Below are positions 1 to 12,165 of a stretch of 64,000 bases of DNA, one piece after another. Within the stretch, counting starts at the first letter, position 1. Each line of letters opens with the position of its first letter. The stretch spans positions 70,922,501 through 70,986,500 of the forward strand of contig NC_091263.1 of NCBI RefSeq assembly GCF_042477335.2, in the 5' to 3' direction. The notes under the pieces were generated by a model. It saw nothing but the letters and a program-made list of their open reading frames with translations, made no database searches and was not told the origin of the DNA. The DNA comes from Ovis canadensis. Its lineage: Eukaryota > Chordata > Mammalia > Artiodactyla > Bovidae. Made by a program: the position numbers and the translations under genes.

Positions 1-220
1 CCTGGTGGCTCAGTGGTAAAGAATCCACCTGCCAATACAGGGGACACAAGAGATGCAGGTTCGATCCTTGGGTCGGAAAGATCCCCTGGAGAAGGAAATG
101 GCAACCCACTCCAGTATTCCTGCCTGGGGAAATCCCATGGATAGAAGAGCCTGGCGGGCTACAGTCCATGAGGCCGCAAAGAGTTGAACATGACTTAGCA
201 AGTAAACAGCAACAACCACA
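1..220 (+). mobile_element. Bov-tA SINE
   Basis: tRNA-Glu-like head with B-box ggttcgatcc, then the BovA body (tggcaacccactccagtatt) ending in an acaac-rich tail. A few bases of the head are cut off by the window edge. Confidence 0.9.
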
Positions 221-391
221 AGCTATTTAGGAAAATATCTGGGCTTGAGGCAAACAAGGTTAAACTCTTGTTCCGACCTATCTTTTTGTTCTGTCACATC
301 TTTTGGGACGTGAACTAGGCGGGCAGCTTGCTGGGGCAGCTCCAGCCCTGTAGGGGGAGCCAAGGATCCAAGCAGTGAATATTCGTTTGTG

Positions 392-612
392 GGTGCTCAG
401 TCACTTCAGTCGTGTCCAGCTCTTTTCCACCCCATGGGCTGTAGCCCTCCAGGCTCCTTTGTCCATGGGATTCTCCAGGCAGGAATACTGGAGTGGGATC
501 CCATGCCCTCCTCAAGGGGATCTTCCTGACCCCAGGGATCGAACCCACACCTCTTACATCTCCTGCATTGCCAGATGAGTTCTTTACCCCCATCTCCACC
601 TGGGAAGCCCTG
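392..612 (-). mobile_element. Bov-tA SINE
   Basis: Reverse-oriented copy: BovA body (ctgtagccctccaggctcc, ggaatactggagtgg) then the tRNA-like head ending in cacctgggaagccc. Confidence 0.9.
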
Positions 613-724
613 AGTTTTCCTGTCAGTCTTTACCAAAGAGCTGGGCTGTTTGCTAAACACAGGGGGGATATGGAGGGAAACTAAGAGAGATGTGGTGAAG
701 AACAACTACTTTGGTGAGAAGACA

Positions 725-880
725 GAGCTGAATTTGAGTCGCCTCTAGCTGTGTGACCTCGCATAAGTGGCTCAGCCCCTCTGAGCCTCAGTTTCCACAT
801 CTATAAGATGGAAATAATAGCACCCACCCAAGAAGGAAAAGCTCTTGGCTAAATGCCGGGCACACGGCAAACCTGCAGTG
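725..880 (+). repeat. MIR SINE
   Basis: Shows the MIR core (agctgtgtgacctcg, gcctcagtttccacatctataagatgg), diverged. Confidence 0.75.
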
Positions 881-1690
881 AACTGTAGCTGTTAGTTGTT
901 TTTATTATTGTTACAGCTTGTAGAGGAGACACACACTGAGTCGGATGGTGGAGGGAAGGATTGTGGGAACAGAGGAGAGAGATGGGAAGTGTGAGCCCAC
1001 CCTTGAGGAGCAGATACATCCTCCAGGCAGAGAACCAGGCCAGTGTTCCAGGCACGCATGCTTGTATCCACAGTCTCAGGCTCCATCACAGGGTGCCCTG
1101 CATCCACTCCTCATACCTGCAGGACAGGTGTGTCCTGTGACATCTCCCTGGGCTTGAGCCCAGTTAGACACTGCTCACAGGAATGTCACTGCCCAGACAG
1201 AGCTCTTAGGAGAATTCCCAGGCTATAGGCACTGTGTCCTTCCAGCATGGGTGAGACTGTTCCAAACATTTGTGTCTTGGATCAGAAGACGATCTCAAAA
1301 GCTGTTTTTAAAATCTCCCTCCCTCCCTATTTCCTTCCTCCCCCGCTCTTTTCTCCCTCCCTCCTCTCTTCTTTCTGTTCTTTTTATTCATCATAAAGGT
1401 TAACGACTTGTGCATTTATTAAAAGAACTTTATGACTACCTCCTCAAGCACAGAACTATACTTGCAAACCCAACAGCAAGTATGGGACAGGATGACCAAG
1501 GCTGACACAATTCACAGCTGGAAATTTCACAGCAGCAGTTCCAGCCAGGAGTTTCCTGATACCCAGTTGCTTAAATACAGGCTGCAGACGAAGCAGTGGA
1601 AGCCACAGTTCAGACACTAGGGTAGGACAAGACCGCCTTTCTCCAGGTGAACTCAGTAACACTGTTTTTATGGAAATGTCCTAATGTACA
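881..1690. other. Unassigned intergenic sequence with a polypyrimidine tract
   Basis: No gene or recognisable repeat. The only notable structure is a C/T-rich tract at 1313-1387. Open frames here are short and lack coding character. Confidence 0.5.
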
Positions 1691-2080
1691 CGCAAGTAGA
1701 AAGAATAATATTGATCTAATAAACTCCCGTTTACGAATCCCCTAGCCTCTGCTATTCTTCACATTGGTTGATTGTCCCTCCTGTCTCCCCCTCCCACATT
1801 TTTCCCAAAGCTGGAATGCTTTTAAGCAAGCAAATCCCAGACCCAATGTCCTGTCACCAGCAATTGCTTCAGCCTGCCATGCCAACCGATGACATTTTTA
1901 CATAGCTGCCGTGCCAATATCATACCTCACAAAAATAGCACTAACCTTTAAATAATCTAATATTTAGTCCGTATTCAAGTTTCCCAGATTGTGTTAAAGA
2001 TGTCTGTTGGCAATTCGTTTGTTAGAAGAGTGTTCACAAAATTCACTGGGCTCCGATTTCTACAACTACGGCACTTCATA
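1690..2080. repeat. Old interspersed repeat, probably L1M-class
   Basis: Resembles widespread mammalian L1M-type sequence (tagaaagaataatattg, cagtccgtattcaagtttccc-like phrases). Family and orientation are uncertain. Confidence 0.4.
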
Positions 2081-2459
2081 GGTTTTGCTTTCTGGATGGC
2101 CTCTATGGGGCACAGACACAGGAAATGCATCCTGCCCCTTCTAAAAAGCTCCAGCTGTGTGCTGGACACAAAGTAGCTCACAGTAGGCCCTCAAGATAGC
2201 CCTGCAAGGTGATGCTGAGCAGGTGCTCCCATTGATAGCCCCAGGACCCCCACTTCAGCTAAAAAGAAGTCCACTCTGATCTGATAGAACGCCTTAAATT
2301 TTACTCGTCAAGAGGATCTTTCTGCTTAAAAAGAAAAAGACATTAAAAGCCACCTAAATTGAGTCTGAATCCCTTATTTTGCATTTCTCAGAATGTCCTA
2401 GGGTGGATTTTTTCACCACTCACCCCCTTCTTATAATTTGTTTGACAAGTACACACTGT

Positions 2460-2660
2460 TTTATTTATTTATTTATTTTTGACTGTGCTGCGTCTTCAGT
2501 GCTCTGCGAGGGCTTTCTCTAGTTGCGGGGAGTGGGGGCTACTCTCTTGTGGAGCACAGGCTTAATTACGCGATGGCACATGGAATCTTCCTGGACCAGG
2601 TATCCATTTCCCCTGCACCGGCAGGCGGATTCTTTACCACTGAGCCACCAGGGAAGTCCG
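2460..2660 (-). mobile_element. CHR SINE (tRNA-Glu-derived)
   Basis: Starts with an A/T-rich tail (tttatttatttattttt), ends with ccactgagccaccagggaagtcc; the characteristic CHR body lies between. Confidence 0.85.
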
Positions 2661-3049
2661 CCCACCCCCTTTTTGTAAAAAAATAAAATTAGCTCTTGTC
2701 TTTGTTCTTTAGAGGGGGCATTGAGACACTGGTGTCTGAGAGTCAGAGGGTTCTCAAGATGACCAGGTCCAACTTCTGCCTTCAGCTGCAGAAGTTTTCC
2801 ATTGGCCCATTCCATAGTTGAAACAACTGAGGCCTGGAGGCCCAGGGTGAGTCAGGCTTAATCTAGATGTAAAACTATTTTCAACTCCATCTCAGATTGC
2901 CTCAGAGACACCCATTGTTTCTTAAAGAATATGGAATTGCAAAGGCCAGAGGCTACCTCTTCAAACGTAGATTTAAATGACACGTACAGGAGCTTTTAAG
3001 CTAGGTTAGGTTGGAGTTTCTCCATGGAGGAGTGAAGAAAGTCCTGCCT

Positions 3050-3175
3050 TTGGAGTTAGGGAAACGTGGGTTCAAGTCCCGACTTAGCCATATCTGTTAG
3101 GTCACGCTGAGCAGTCCTTTACTCCTCTGGTTCTCACTTTTCCCATCCAAGGAATGGGGCAATAGTCCCTGTTTA
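3050..3175 (+). repeat. MIR SINE
   Basis: Diverged MIR: gttcaagtcccgacttagcc, then ctctggttctcacttttcccatcc. Confidence 0.65.
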
Positions 3176-3277
3176 CAGCATTCATTTAAGAAATGTTTGA
3201 AAATGATTAAGACAGGCCCTGCCGTCAGAGGCATCCATTTGGTGAGTAAGTAGAAACTCACGTCAGGAACTGGGCTT

Positions 3278-3566
3278 GGGCTCCCCTGGTGGATCAGTGA
3301 TTAACAATCCACCTGCTGATGCAGGAGACACAGGTTCGATCCCTGATCTGGGAAGATCCCACATGCCGCACAGCCAGCAAGCCCGTGTGTCACAACTACT
3401 GAGCCTGTGCTCTAGAACTCGCACGCTGCAACTACTGAAGCCTGAACACTCTAGAGCCTGTGCTCCGAAACAAGAGCGGAAGCCACCGCAGCGAGAAGCC
3501 TGCACACCACAGGTAGAGAAAAAGCCGCGTGGCAACAAGGATCCAGCACAAATTAATTAATAATTA
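3278..3566 (+). mobile_element. CHR SINE, long type
   Basis: Head gggctcccctggtggatcag and B-box ggttcgatcc, then the repeated 'gcaactactgaagcc' body and an A/T-rich tail. Confidence 0.88.
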
Positions 3567-4264
3567 ATGACAATTAAAAAGAGAACCAGGCTCCAGGGTG
3601 TTCATAGTAGGGGCATGTTCTCCAGCCCCCTACACCCCCAGGGTATCACTCTCAGACCAGACCCAGGAAGTCTCTGGGGAGTTCCCATCAGCCTGAGGGA
3701 TCTCAGAGCTTCATTACAAGTGTGTCAAGGCCTAGGAAGGGCTGGCTACATCCAGGCACCGCCCAGAACACTTCATACAAATAGTCTCACCACGGGTTGG
3801 GACAGCTGTCTCCCCCATTGTGACGGATGTGGAGACTGAGGCCAGGCTGTCAAGCTGTGTAACTGCTGTCTGCAGAGTTCACGTGCCTGCTGAGTCAGGG
3901 GGCCCCCCACCCCCGCTGTCAGTTCTGGAATGCAGGGAAGCCGGATGCCACGCTCAGCTGCTGAGCTTGCTCTTCAGGGCTGTCAGCTGTGCCCACAGGA
4001 TGGTGGGAGGTTGTCCCATGAATCATTCTCCCGACATACACACAGCAGTGAGGTCACCTCAGGATGGAGCTAAGTTGGACTTCCTCATGCCTCTGGCAGC
4101 TCTGTCGTGGCCCTGGAGATCTGCCCACAGCAGAGAGGTAGGAAATGCCTGGAGGTCCTCCCTCCATCCTTCCGGAGGTCAACTCTTACTTGCTCAGAGA
4201 GGGGAAGTGCCCTCACCTGGGACTGCTCTGTTCTGTGCGCTCACTCCATTGTGAGGGACGGGAT

Positions 4265-4432
4265 ATCACTCCGTTCGTCTTTTTCCAACCCCATTGACTG
4301 TGGCCTGCCAGGCTCCTCTGTCCATGGAATTTCCCAGGCAAGAATACTGCAGGTTGCCCCTTCCTTCTCCAGGGGATCTTCCCCACCTGTGTCTTCTGCT
4401 TGGCAGGTAGTTTCTTTACCACTGAACCACCT
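4265..4432 (-). mobile_element. Bov-tA SINE, diverged
   Basis: Reverse BovA body (ctgccaggctcctctgtcc, aagaatactg) and a degraded head ending in accactgaaccacctgg. Confidence 0.82.
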
Positions 4433-4574
4433 GGAACTAGAAGATAGTAAACGTGAGGTACTGACTGGGTCTTATGGGCACTACTACGTGCCAGTCACTG
4501 ACACCTTTCAGTGGTAGGAAGTATAATGTAGTCCATTTGGTTCTTCAATGTGAGCAAGCACCAGTCGGCGTGTT

Positions 4575-4722
4575 GGAAGGTGGCTAAAATACAAATTGCA
4601 GTTCCCACCTCCAGAGTCTCTGATTCATTAGGACTAGGATGGGACTCAAGAGTTTGCCTTTCTAAAAAGGTTACAGGTGATGCTGATATTGCTGGTCCAG
4701 GGACCACATTTTGAGGATAACT
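4575..4722 (+). mobile_element. Non-autonomous hAT-Charlie-type DNA element (MER58-like)
   Basis: The phrases gtctctgattcattagg and ggtgatgctgatattgctgg belong to a common mammalian MER element. A related copy is at 54140-54332. The subfamily name is tentative. Confidence 0.55.
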
Positions 4723-5070
4723 GATTAGTTCAACTTCCTTCCCTTTGCTTAATGGTGGTTCTCAAGTTTATTTTTTCAGGGACGGAGATCTCATTGCCTA
4801 TTCTGTCAACCTATTTCATTTCTAGATAGTTTTTACTGTGGAGATATGACTTGTGTGTGTCCTTGTACTGAGATGAAACTAACCCTCTTGGCTCTCTCTT
4901 GGCCAGTTCTCTCTGCCATTGGACTGCATGGTCTCATCAGAAAGGAGCAATTAGAGGGGAGAGGAGACTTGCTATTAGACCAAAGTTCTTCCTCACCTGC
5001 ACAGTCCAGACCACCAAGCCCTCTCAATTCTCCCTTCTAAATCAACAGTGTCCAGTGGCAATATATTGTG

Positions 5071-5195
5071 AGGGAATTCTCTGGTGGTCCAGTGGTTAGG
5101 ACTCTGGGCTCTCATGGCTGAGGGCCTGGATTTGATCCCTGGTTGGGGAACTAAGATCCCACAAGCTGCATAGCCAAAAAACCCAAAACAAATAC
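5071..5195 (+). mobile_element. CHR SINE, short type
   Basis: Head gggaattctctggtggtcc, B-box-like gatttgatccctgg, then ggaactaagatcccacaagc and an A/C-rich tail that runs into the AT-rich block. Confidence 0.88.
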
Positions 5196-6230
5196 ACACA
5201 CACATACACATATGTATTCACTATATGTGTATATATGGATATATATATAATATATAAAGAATATATTGTATAATATAATAATATTATTATATATTATGTA
5301 TGTAAAATATAATAATATATATATTATGTATGTAAATATAATATATAATACAATTATGTTATATTCTAATATATTATAATATATAATATATAAAGATATT
5401 GTATAATATAATAATATTATTATATATTATGTATGTAAAATATAATAATATATATTATGTATGTAAATATAATATATAATACAATTATGTTATATTCTAA
5501 TATATTATAATATAATAAATATATAATATATAGCATATTATAATATATTGTAATTATAATAAATATATATCACATAGTACAATATATGATATATATTATA
5601 TATATGATGTATAATATGACATATTTATTATAATAAATAATCATATGATATATATTTGTAATATATATAATTTATTATATGTATTTATATATTGTATATA
5701 ACATATATCTATATAGATATTACATATGATATATATGATAAATGTAATTATCTATATAGATATTATGTATTATATATAATATATGCCATATATTATATAT
5801 GAAAAATATATAGTATCTATATAGATATAACATATAATACATGTATGAAATAATATATATGTATATATATGATATATATGATATAATATATATGCTATAT
5901 ATGATATATCATATATAGGATATATATGTGATATATGTAATATATATTATCTATGTAGATATTATATATTATATATAGATAGTATCTATATAGGTATTAT
6001 ATATTATATTATAATAGATGTATTATAGATTATTATTTATATAATATACAATATTTATATAATATATATTATAATATATCACTATAATATATATGATTAT
6101 ATATGATATATATGATGATATATGATATAATATATATGATATATGATTATAATATATAATATATATAGATTATATAAATAATATAATATTAATAATTAAC
6201 ATATAATTATACTATACATTTTAACTTATA
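5196..6230. repeat. Very AT-rich low-complexity block
   Basis: About 1 kb made almost only of TA, ATA and TATT words, starting with a short (CA)n run after a SINE tail. A tandem duplication of about 133 bp (5266-5398 and 5399-5525) sits in its first third. No coding potential. Confidence 0.9.
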
Positions 6231-6399
6231 GTACATCTCAACTCTGCCCAGCCACATTTCAAAGGCTCCGAAACCACACATGGCTGGTGGCCACTGTTTT
6301 GCACAATGCAGTGCCCGTTCCCTAGTCCTCTCTACTCCTGCCACTGCACCAGCTCACCAGCATCCTGTGCCTCATGTTTTGCCCCCCAATCCACAGTAC

Positions 6400-6670
6400 A
6401 GCGGCCAAATCATTGATATGAAATGTAAGATTTGATCATATCCCCATCACCCTCAGGATAATGCCTGATCTTGATGTGGCTTCCACGTCCTCTCTCTCTT
6501 TCCCTTCTCCCCTCCTCTAGCCGCCAAGCCCCCCACTCTCCCACTTTACTGAATTCATTTGCAGGTCCTCAACACAATAGTGCCTCTTACCTCTAAACCT
6601 TTGCACACTTGGTGCCCTCTACCTCTAAACCTTTGCACCTTTGGAATGCATCTTGGGCTACCCTTTCAGC
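6400..6670 (+). repeat. L2 LINE fragment
   Basis: Diverged L2 ORF 3' sequence (gatttgatcatatccccatc, ctaaacctttgcac). It contains a short tandem duplication of about 32 bp around 6588-6645. Confidence 0.65.
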
Positions 6671-6674
6671 TCAC

Positions 6675-7395
6675 TCTCATTCAACAAAATTTATCAAGCG
6701 CCTACTATGTGTTGGACACTGTTCCAGATCTTGAAACTAACAAACACATAAGAAGGAAGTATACATAACAAGAAAATAGCGTGTCTGATGGTGAGCAGTA
6801 AAGTACGATGCAAGAGAAAGGTGGTGCTGGTGGTTACTACTATATACAGGGTGGTCAGGGAAGGCTTCTTGGAAACGGTGACGTTTGGGTAGAGAGACCT
6901 GAAAAAGTGAGGGAAGGAGCAAGGTGGCTGTCTGGGAAAAGCACTCTAGGCAGAGGGAACAGCCAGGGCAAAGGCCCTGAGGAGGGACGGCCTTACTGGA
7001 GTGTTTGGAGCACATTCCTGGGTGGCTGGGGCAGAGTGAGAGAGGACGTTATAGTAATTAATGTCAGAGAGGGCAAGAAGTGGGTGGCACAGTATAGGAC
7101 TATGTAAGAATAGAAGTTAGTAAGGGGGGAGTCCTGGGAGGGTGCTGAGCAGAGGGACATGAGGGGCGACATGAGCTGACTTGGGTTTTAACCAGACCCC
7201 TCTGGCTGCCCTGATGAGAACAGATAGTGGGTGGCGGACAGGAGCGAAGAGACTAGTGGGTGCCAGGGTGGTTGCAAGGAGATGGCATGAAGAGGCTGGA
7301 TTCAGAATATGTTGAAGGGAGGGCCAATAGGGTTTTCCAGAGAAGTCAGAACCAGAGTATGAGACAGCGAAGAGTCAGGGATGATTCCAAGGATG
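6675..7395 (-). repeat. L2 LINE fragment
   Basis: Reverse complement of the L2 3' end: cgcctactatgtgttggac, gtggtcagggaaggcttc, gcagagggaacagccag, and near 7380 gatgattccaaggatgac. Confidence 0.8.
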
Positions 7396-7969
7396 ACTCC
7401 TGAGCTTAGATGATTCCTCTTCCAGGAAGCCCTCCTGGGAACCCCCAGCTGCCTGGGCCTTGCCTTCATGGAGATTGTCATGGCCTGTCTCCCTCAGGGT
7501 GCTACCCAGGGCAGGGTGGGACTTGTTTACTGTCCTTCTTCCAGAGTGTTTGAAAGGTGAGTGAGAGAGGCAAGCTGAGCTGGAGTTAATTCTGGCCTCA
7601 ACGTTGAGAGGTCTGTCCCCAACCCCCACCCATTTGGGATCCACAAGTCAGTAGATATTCTAGCCTTTGGGTAGTTTCCTCACCACCGGAGGGCACTGCC
7701 AGCCCCACTCACAGGAGTCTCTCAAGGCAACACTGAGCCTAGAGCCTCCTCTTCTGCTGCCGGTCTAACCTCCGTCCTGGGGGAGCATCAGGTTGGCCCA
7801 CATGGCTGTGCCCTGAGTCAGCCTCACCCATGGCAGAGAGGAGGCGGCCCTAGGACGGAGCTTGACATAGCCAGAGTGGTGCTACAGGCCTTGAAGTTAG
7901 ATGGCATGGCCATGGCCCCGGGGGGAGGAGACAGCCGCCCCATCTGCCCTCCTGGTATACCGGGGTAAG
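7396..7969. other. Unassigned upstream sequence before the CpG island
   Basis: No recognised repeat or gene. Possibly proximal regulatory sequence of TMEM40, but nothing specific is visible. Confidence 0.4.
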
Positions 7970-8720
7970 AGTCAGGTCAGACAGGAAGGCCGGGGGCCGA
8001 CGGCACCGCGGGAAGGAATGCCACGCGCGTGAGCCTGTGAACCTGGGGCCCCCGGCGCAGCGTCAGGCCCCGCCCCCTCCCCGCCGGGGGCGTGGCCACC
8101 TCTCCGACCTCCTCCCCCGCCCCTCCCCCGGCACCCGCAGTCCAAGGTCGCCTCGCCTCCAGCGCGCACCTGCCTCCAGAGCTCAGGTAAGGCACACGGG
8201 GCGCCTGAGCGGGGCGGGGGGATTTTTTCGGAGTTTTGGGGAGAAAGAAGCTCTTCAGCAGGCCTGACATTCTGCGGTTCCCGGCGGGCCTGAATTTGAG
8301 TCCCACTCAGGGGCTTCCCAGTCAGGTGAGCGCCTCCGTCTCCTCGGGAGAGTCAGGGGAGCGAGAATACTCCTCCCCCGTGCTGGGAGGGTCCCGCCGG
8401 CCCACTCCGGGTCTGTCGCTAACTTGCTCTGCGGGGCCTTCAGAAACATTACGACCTCAGCTTCCCCATTTGTGAGGTGAAGGGTCTGGCGAACTCTCGG
8501 AAGGCTTCGCCCCCTCCGCCCTCGTGGGACCCACAGCTTTGACGGGTGTTTCCTCACACACGCCCTCCTCTTCCCGGCAGAAGCTGCCCTGGCCTCGGGG
8601 CTCGAAGGCATCTTTGAGGAAAAAGTACTGAACGGAGAGCTGGGGGAAGGGGGAGCCCCGCTGCTGTCAGAAGCTCACGGCGCGGGGGTGCGGCCGCGAG
8701 GGAGCCCCAGTCCCCTCACC
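7970..8720. promoter_or_regulatory. TMEM40: CpG island, probable TMEM40 promoter
   Basis: CpG dinucleotides are dense here and rare in the surrounding 15 kb. The stretch 8065-8150 has several GC/CACCC boxes (cgccccctcc, gggggcgtggcc, cccgcccctcc) of the Sp1/KLF type and no TATA box. It ends in a splice donor on the + strand and lies 18 kb upstream of the first coding exon, consistent with the known long first intron of TMEM40. Which gene it serves is inference; a divergent transcript is also possible. Confidence 0.65.
8100..8186 (+). other. TMEM40: Probable noncoding first exon of TMEM40
   Basis: A GC-rich stretch after the Sp1-like boxes ends in gctcag followed by a strong donor GTAAGG at 8187. 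The 5' end is a guess. An alternative strong donor (cag|GTGAGC) is at 8326. No RNA evidence is available here. Confidence 0.45.
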
Positions 8721-9127
8721 TGTGCGCAGAGCATCCTGGCTTCTCTCCTGGGAGGCGGCTTTTGGGTCGGAAGCCATCCCATTTTTCCTTTCACTGGGGA
8801 CGGGAAAGATTATGGTCTGGGGCTTATCATTTTGACTTGATTTGTTTAGAAACTGAGAGAAAAGTCACGTAAGAAGGGTGTGTTTGTCCTCTTTGGGGTC
8901 CAAGCAGATCTATACTAATGAACCCCCTCCTGTCTCCGCGTCTCCCTGAATTTGGGCTGGCGCAGCCTTCTGAAAAACTGGGGTCCTTGTGCTTTGAGAT
9001 CGTTGCCAGGTCACCCTGGTAGCATGTCGTCTCCCACATGCTGGCCACACACCCGGACTGGGGACCCTACTGGTCATTGTCAATGGAGGCCTTCTTTCAT
9101 TTTCATAACAGCTCTATGTGGGAGATT

Positions 9128-10030
9128 CTCTTTTAAAAAAAAATTAAATAACTTTATGGAGATATGATTCACATGCCATAAAATTCACCTTTTTTAAAGT
9201 GTGCACGTCAGTGGTTTTCAGTTTATTCACCAAGTTGTGAAGAAACTGAGTTTCAGTTTATTCACCACTGTCTAATTTAGAACATTTTTATCCTCCCCAA
9301 ATAAACCCCATACCCTCTAGTAGTCACTCGCTGTGTCCCCTTCTCCCTGGCAACCACTAATCCACTTTCTGTTTCTATGGATCTGCTTATTCTGGACATT
9401 TCATGTAAATGGCATCATACAATAGGGGCTCTCTTCTGACTGGCTTCTTTCTCTGAGCATAATGTTTTCAAGGTTTATGCATGTTTTAGCGCGTGTCAGC
9501 ACTTCATTCCTCGCTATGGTTGAAGAATCTTGTATGATGATATCACATCTGGTTTATTCACCCATCAATTGATGGATATTTGGGTTGCTTCCATTTTTTC
9601 TCTATTATGAATAATGCTGCTGCGGACAGTCATGCACAAGTCTTTGTGTGTACATAGGCTGTCAGTTCTCTTGGATATACTACGAGGACTCGCTGGCTCC
9701 TATGGTGAAACTGTGTGTAACATTGTGAGGAATTCAAACTGTTTTCCAAACTAGCTGCACCATTTTACATTTCCGCTGATAATATGTCAGATTTCCAAAT
9801 TTTCCACCTCCTCCCCAGAACTTGTTATTTGTATTTCATATTGTAGCCATCCTAGTAGGTGTGAAGTGGTATCTCACTGTGGTTTTGATTCTCACTTCTA
9901 TACTGACTAATGATGTTGAGCATTTTTCCATATGCTGTTGTCAATTTGTACATCTTCTTTAGAGAAATGTCTGTTGAAAGCCTTTGGCTATTTTGAAATT
10001 GGGTTATCATGTTATTGTTGAGTTGTTGAT
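9128..10030 (-). mobile_element. L1 LINE 3' end, old (L1M-type)
   Basis: Reverse-oriented L1 3' UTR and ORF2 end: ctttatggagatatgattcac, tatgaataatgctgctgcg, gtgaagtggtatctcactg. Lies in intron 1 of TMEM40. Confidence 0.82.
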
Positions 10031-10204
10031 GTGGCTATTCCAGGGGAGATTCTGAGGCTCTGAGACTGGGGGAGACTTGAGGTGATCTCACAGTCGGTGG
10101 TCGGTAGAGGTGGGAAGTGAGTCTGGGTCTGTCTGACATTCAAGAGGCAGCAAGCTCTTTCTCCTGCTCTGGATGCCTTTTGTCTGGTCTTTGCTGTTGC
10201 CAAT

Positions 10205-10272
<68 letters not shown>

Positions 10273-10312
10273 TGAGATACTGCTGGGAAAAGATAGAAAG
10301 AGAGAGAGAGAA
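10205..10312. repeat. (TG)n(AG)n compound microsatellite
   Basis: About 12 TG units run directly into about 20 AG units, followed by a second short AG-rich patch. Confidence 0.95.
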
Positions 10313-10718
10313 GACAGAAAAACTGAGAGCATCTGGGATGAGAGAATAAGAAAGAGGAGCCTGACCTGGCTCTGGCTGTTTAACAAGACACCCACCTTGG
10401 AGGGTCAGAGCCATGGAAAACCTCTTCAGAGTTTTTGGTTTCTTCCCATTAATTTTCAAACATTGTGGTTGTTGTTGTGAACTTCAAAAAAGTTTACTGA
10501 GGAGCACACTTCCCACTAGTTTTTTTGTTCCTAAATCCAAAACAAATCTAATTAGACCTCCAACCTAAACAGGGAATAGCATCCCCTAGTGTCTAGCTGG
10601 GCCTAAAAATCCAGAGCAGTGTTCATCAAATTGTTGATAACACCGTCTGCCCAAGAAAAATGTTTAGGTTCCCCCAACACATATATTTATTTATGGATTT
10701 AGAAATTATATGCGAATT

Positions 10719-11237
10719 GTTGTTGTTCAGTTGCTCAGTCTTATCTGTCTCTTTGCGACCCCATAGACTGCAGTACACCAGGCTTCCCTGTCCTTCACTG
10801 TCTCCCAGAGTTTGCTCAAATTCACATCCATTGAGTCAGTGATACTATCTAACCATCTCATCCTCTGTTACCCCTTTCTCCTTTACCTTCAATCTTTTCC
10901 AGCATCAGGGTCTTTTCCAATGAGTCAGCACTTCGCTTTAGGTGGCCAAAGTATTGGAGCTTCAACTTCAGCATCAGTCTTTCCAGTGAATATTCTCAGG
11001 GTTGATTTCCTTTAGGATTAACTTGTTTGATCTCCTTGCAGTCCAAGGGACTCTCAAGAGTCTCCTCCAGCACCACAGCTCAAAAACATCAGTTCTTCAG
11101 CAGTCAGCCTTCTTTATCGTTCAACTCTCACATCCATGTGTGACTACTAGAAAAACCATCGCTTTGACTATACTGAACTTTGTTGGCAAAGCGATGTCTC
11201 TGCTTTTTAATATGCTGTCTAGGTTTGTCATATACAG
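10719..11237 (-). mobile_element. BovB (RTE) LINE 3' fragment
   Basis: Reverse BovB 3' end: gcatcagggtcttttccaat, caaagtattggagcttcaac, ctccagcaccacagctc; truncated at gctgtctaggtttgtcat. Confidence 0.9.
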
Positions 11238-11835
11238 GTACTGCAACCATTAGTTAATATCTCAAGGCCCAACATAGTATATTCAGAGTTCCATCACCAA
11301 CACCAGAGTTCAGACTTTCCATCACCAACAATAATGAATGGAAGTCCACCTTTCAAGGAGTTTTCTTATTATGATTTCAGTCAGCAGCAGTGTGTGTGTC
11401 TGAGATCCTGTTCATTATCATTTGCAACATTAGGCTGGCTGCTGTAGGACTTGAACTAGGAGCAGTGGTGGGTCTCTTCCACGCTTTTCTTGTGTCTGGC
11501 TTGTACATTCTTGATAAGCACTATCTCCTTCCGTGGTTTCTTGACAGGGACTCTTTGAAGCCCCTCGTCCACACTACAGGGGCTGATTCAGTTAAAGCTG
11601 CATTGTTTGATTCTAACCCACCACCAGGACACGGCAATATAGGGCAATAGGCTGACCATGGAGGAATGGGAAATGTGGCCACAGCAGACCTGTCTGCATT
11701 GTGGGCTTTCCTACTGGCCTCTTAGGGACCCCACTTAGTGGACATGGCGTTGGGTATCTGATATATGGCCAAGGGTGCACATCAGAGTTGAACTATGTAC
11801 TCTTAACTATTTTTAGCTAAAAATGAAGCAGAAGT
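11238..11835. other. TMEM40: Unassigned intron 1 sequence
   Basis: No family recognised. An 86-codon open frame at 11390-11650 has no familiar motif and is treated as chance. Confidence 0.35.
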
Positions 11836-12165
11836 AGGGCTTCCTTGGTGACTCAATGGTAAAGAATCCATCTGCCAATGCAGGAGACACAGGTTCGATC
11901 CCTGATCCGGGAAGATTCCATATGCCTCATTGCAACTAAGCCCGTGTGCCACAACTATTGAGCCTGTGGTCGAGAGCCCAGAAGTCACAGTTACTGAAGC
12001 CTGTGTACCTTATAGCCGGTGCTCTGCAACAAGAAAAGCCACTGCAGTAAGAAGCCTGTGTGCCACAACTAGAGAGTGGCCTCCACTTGCTGCAACTGGA
12101 AAAAAGTCTGCACAGCAACAAAGAGCCAGCAAAGCCAAAAATATATAAATTAAAGTTTTAAAAAG
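11836..12165 (+). mobile_element. CHR SINE, long type
   Basis: Complete copy: head agggcttccttggtgactc, B-box ggttcgatccctgatccgg, repeated 'gcctgtg' body and A-rich tail. Confidence 0.9.

Noticed and set aside
5196..6230. AT-rich block as a replication origin or matrix attachment region
   Set aside because: Base composition alone does not support such a call; no defining motif is visible.
10012..10459. Two minus-strand frames with long Ser/Leu runs
   Set aside because: They read the (TG)n(AG)n microsatellite and have no other coding signal.
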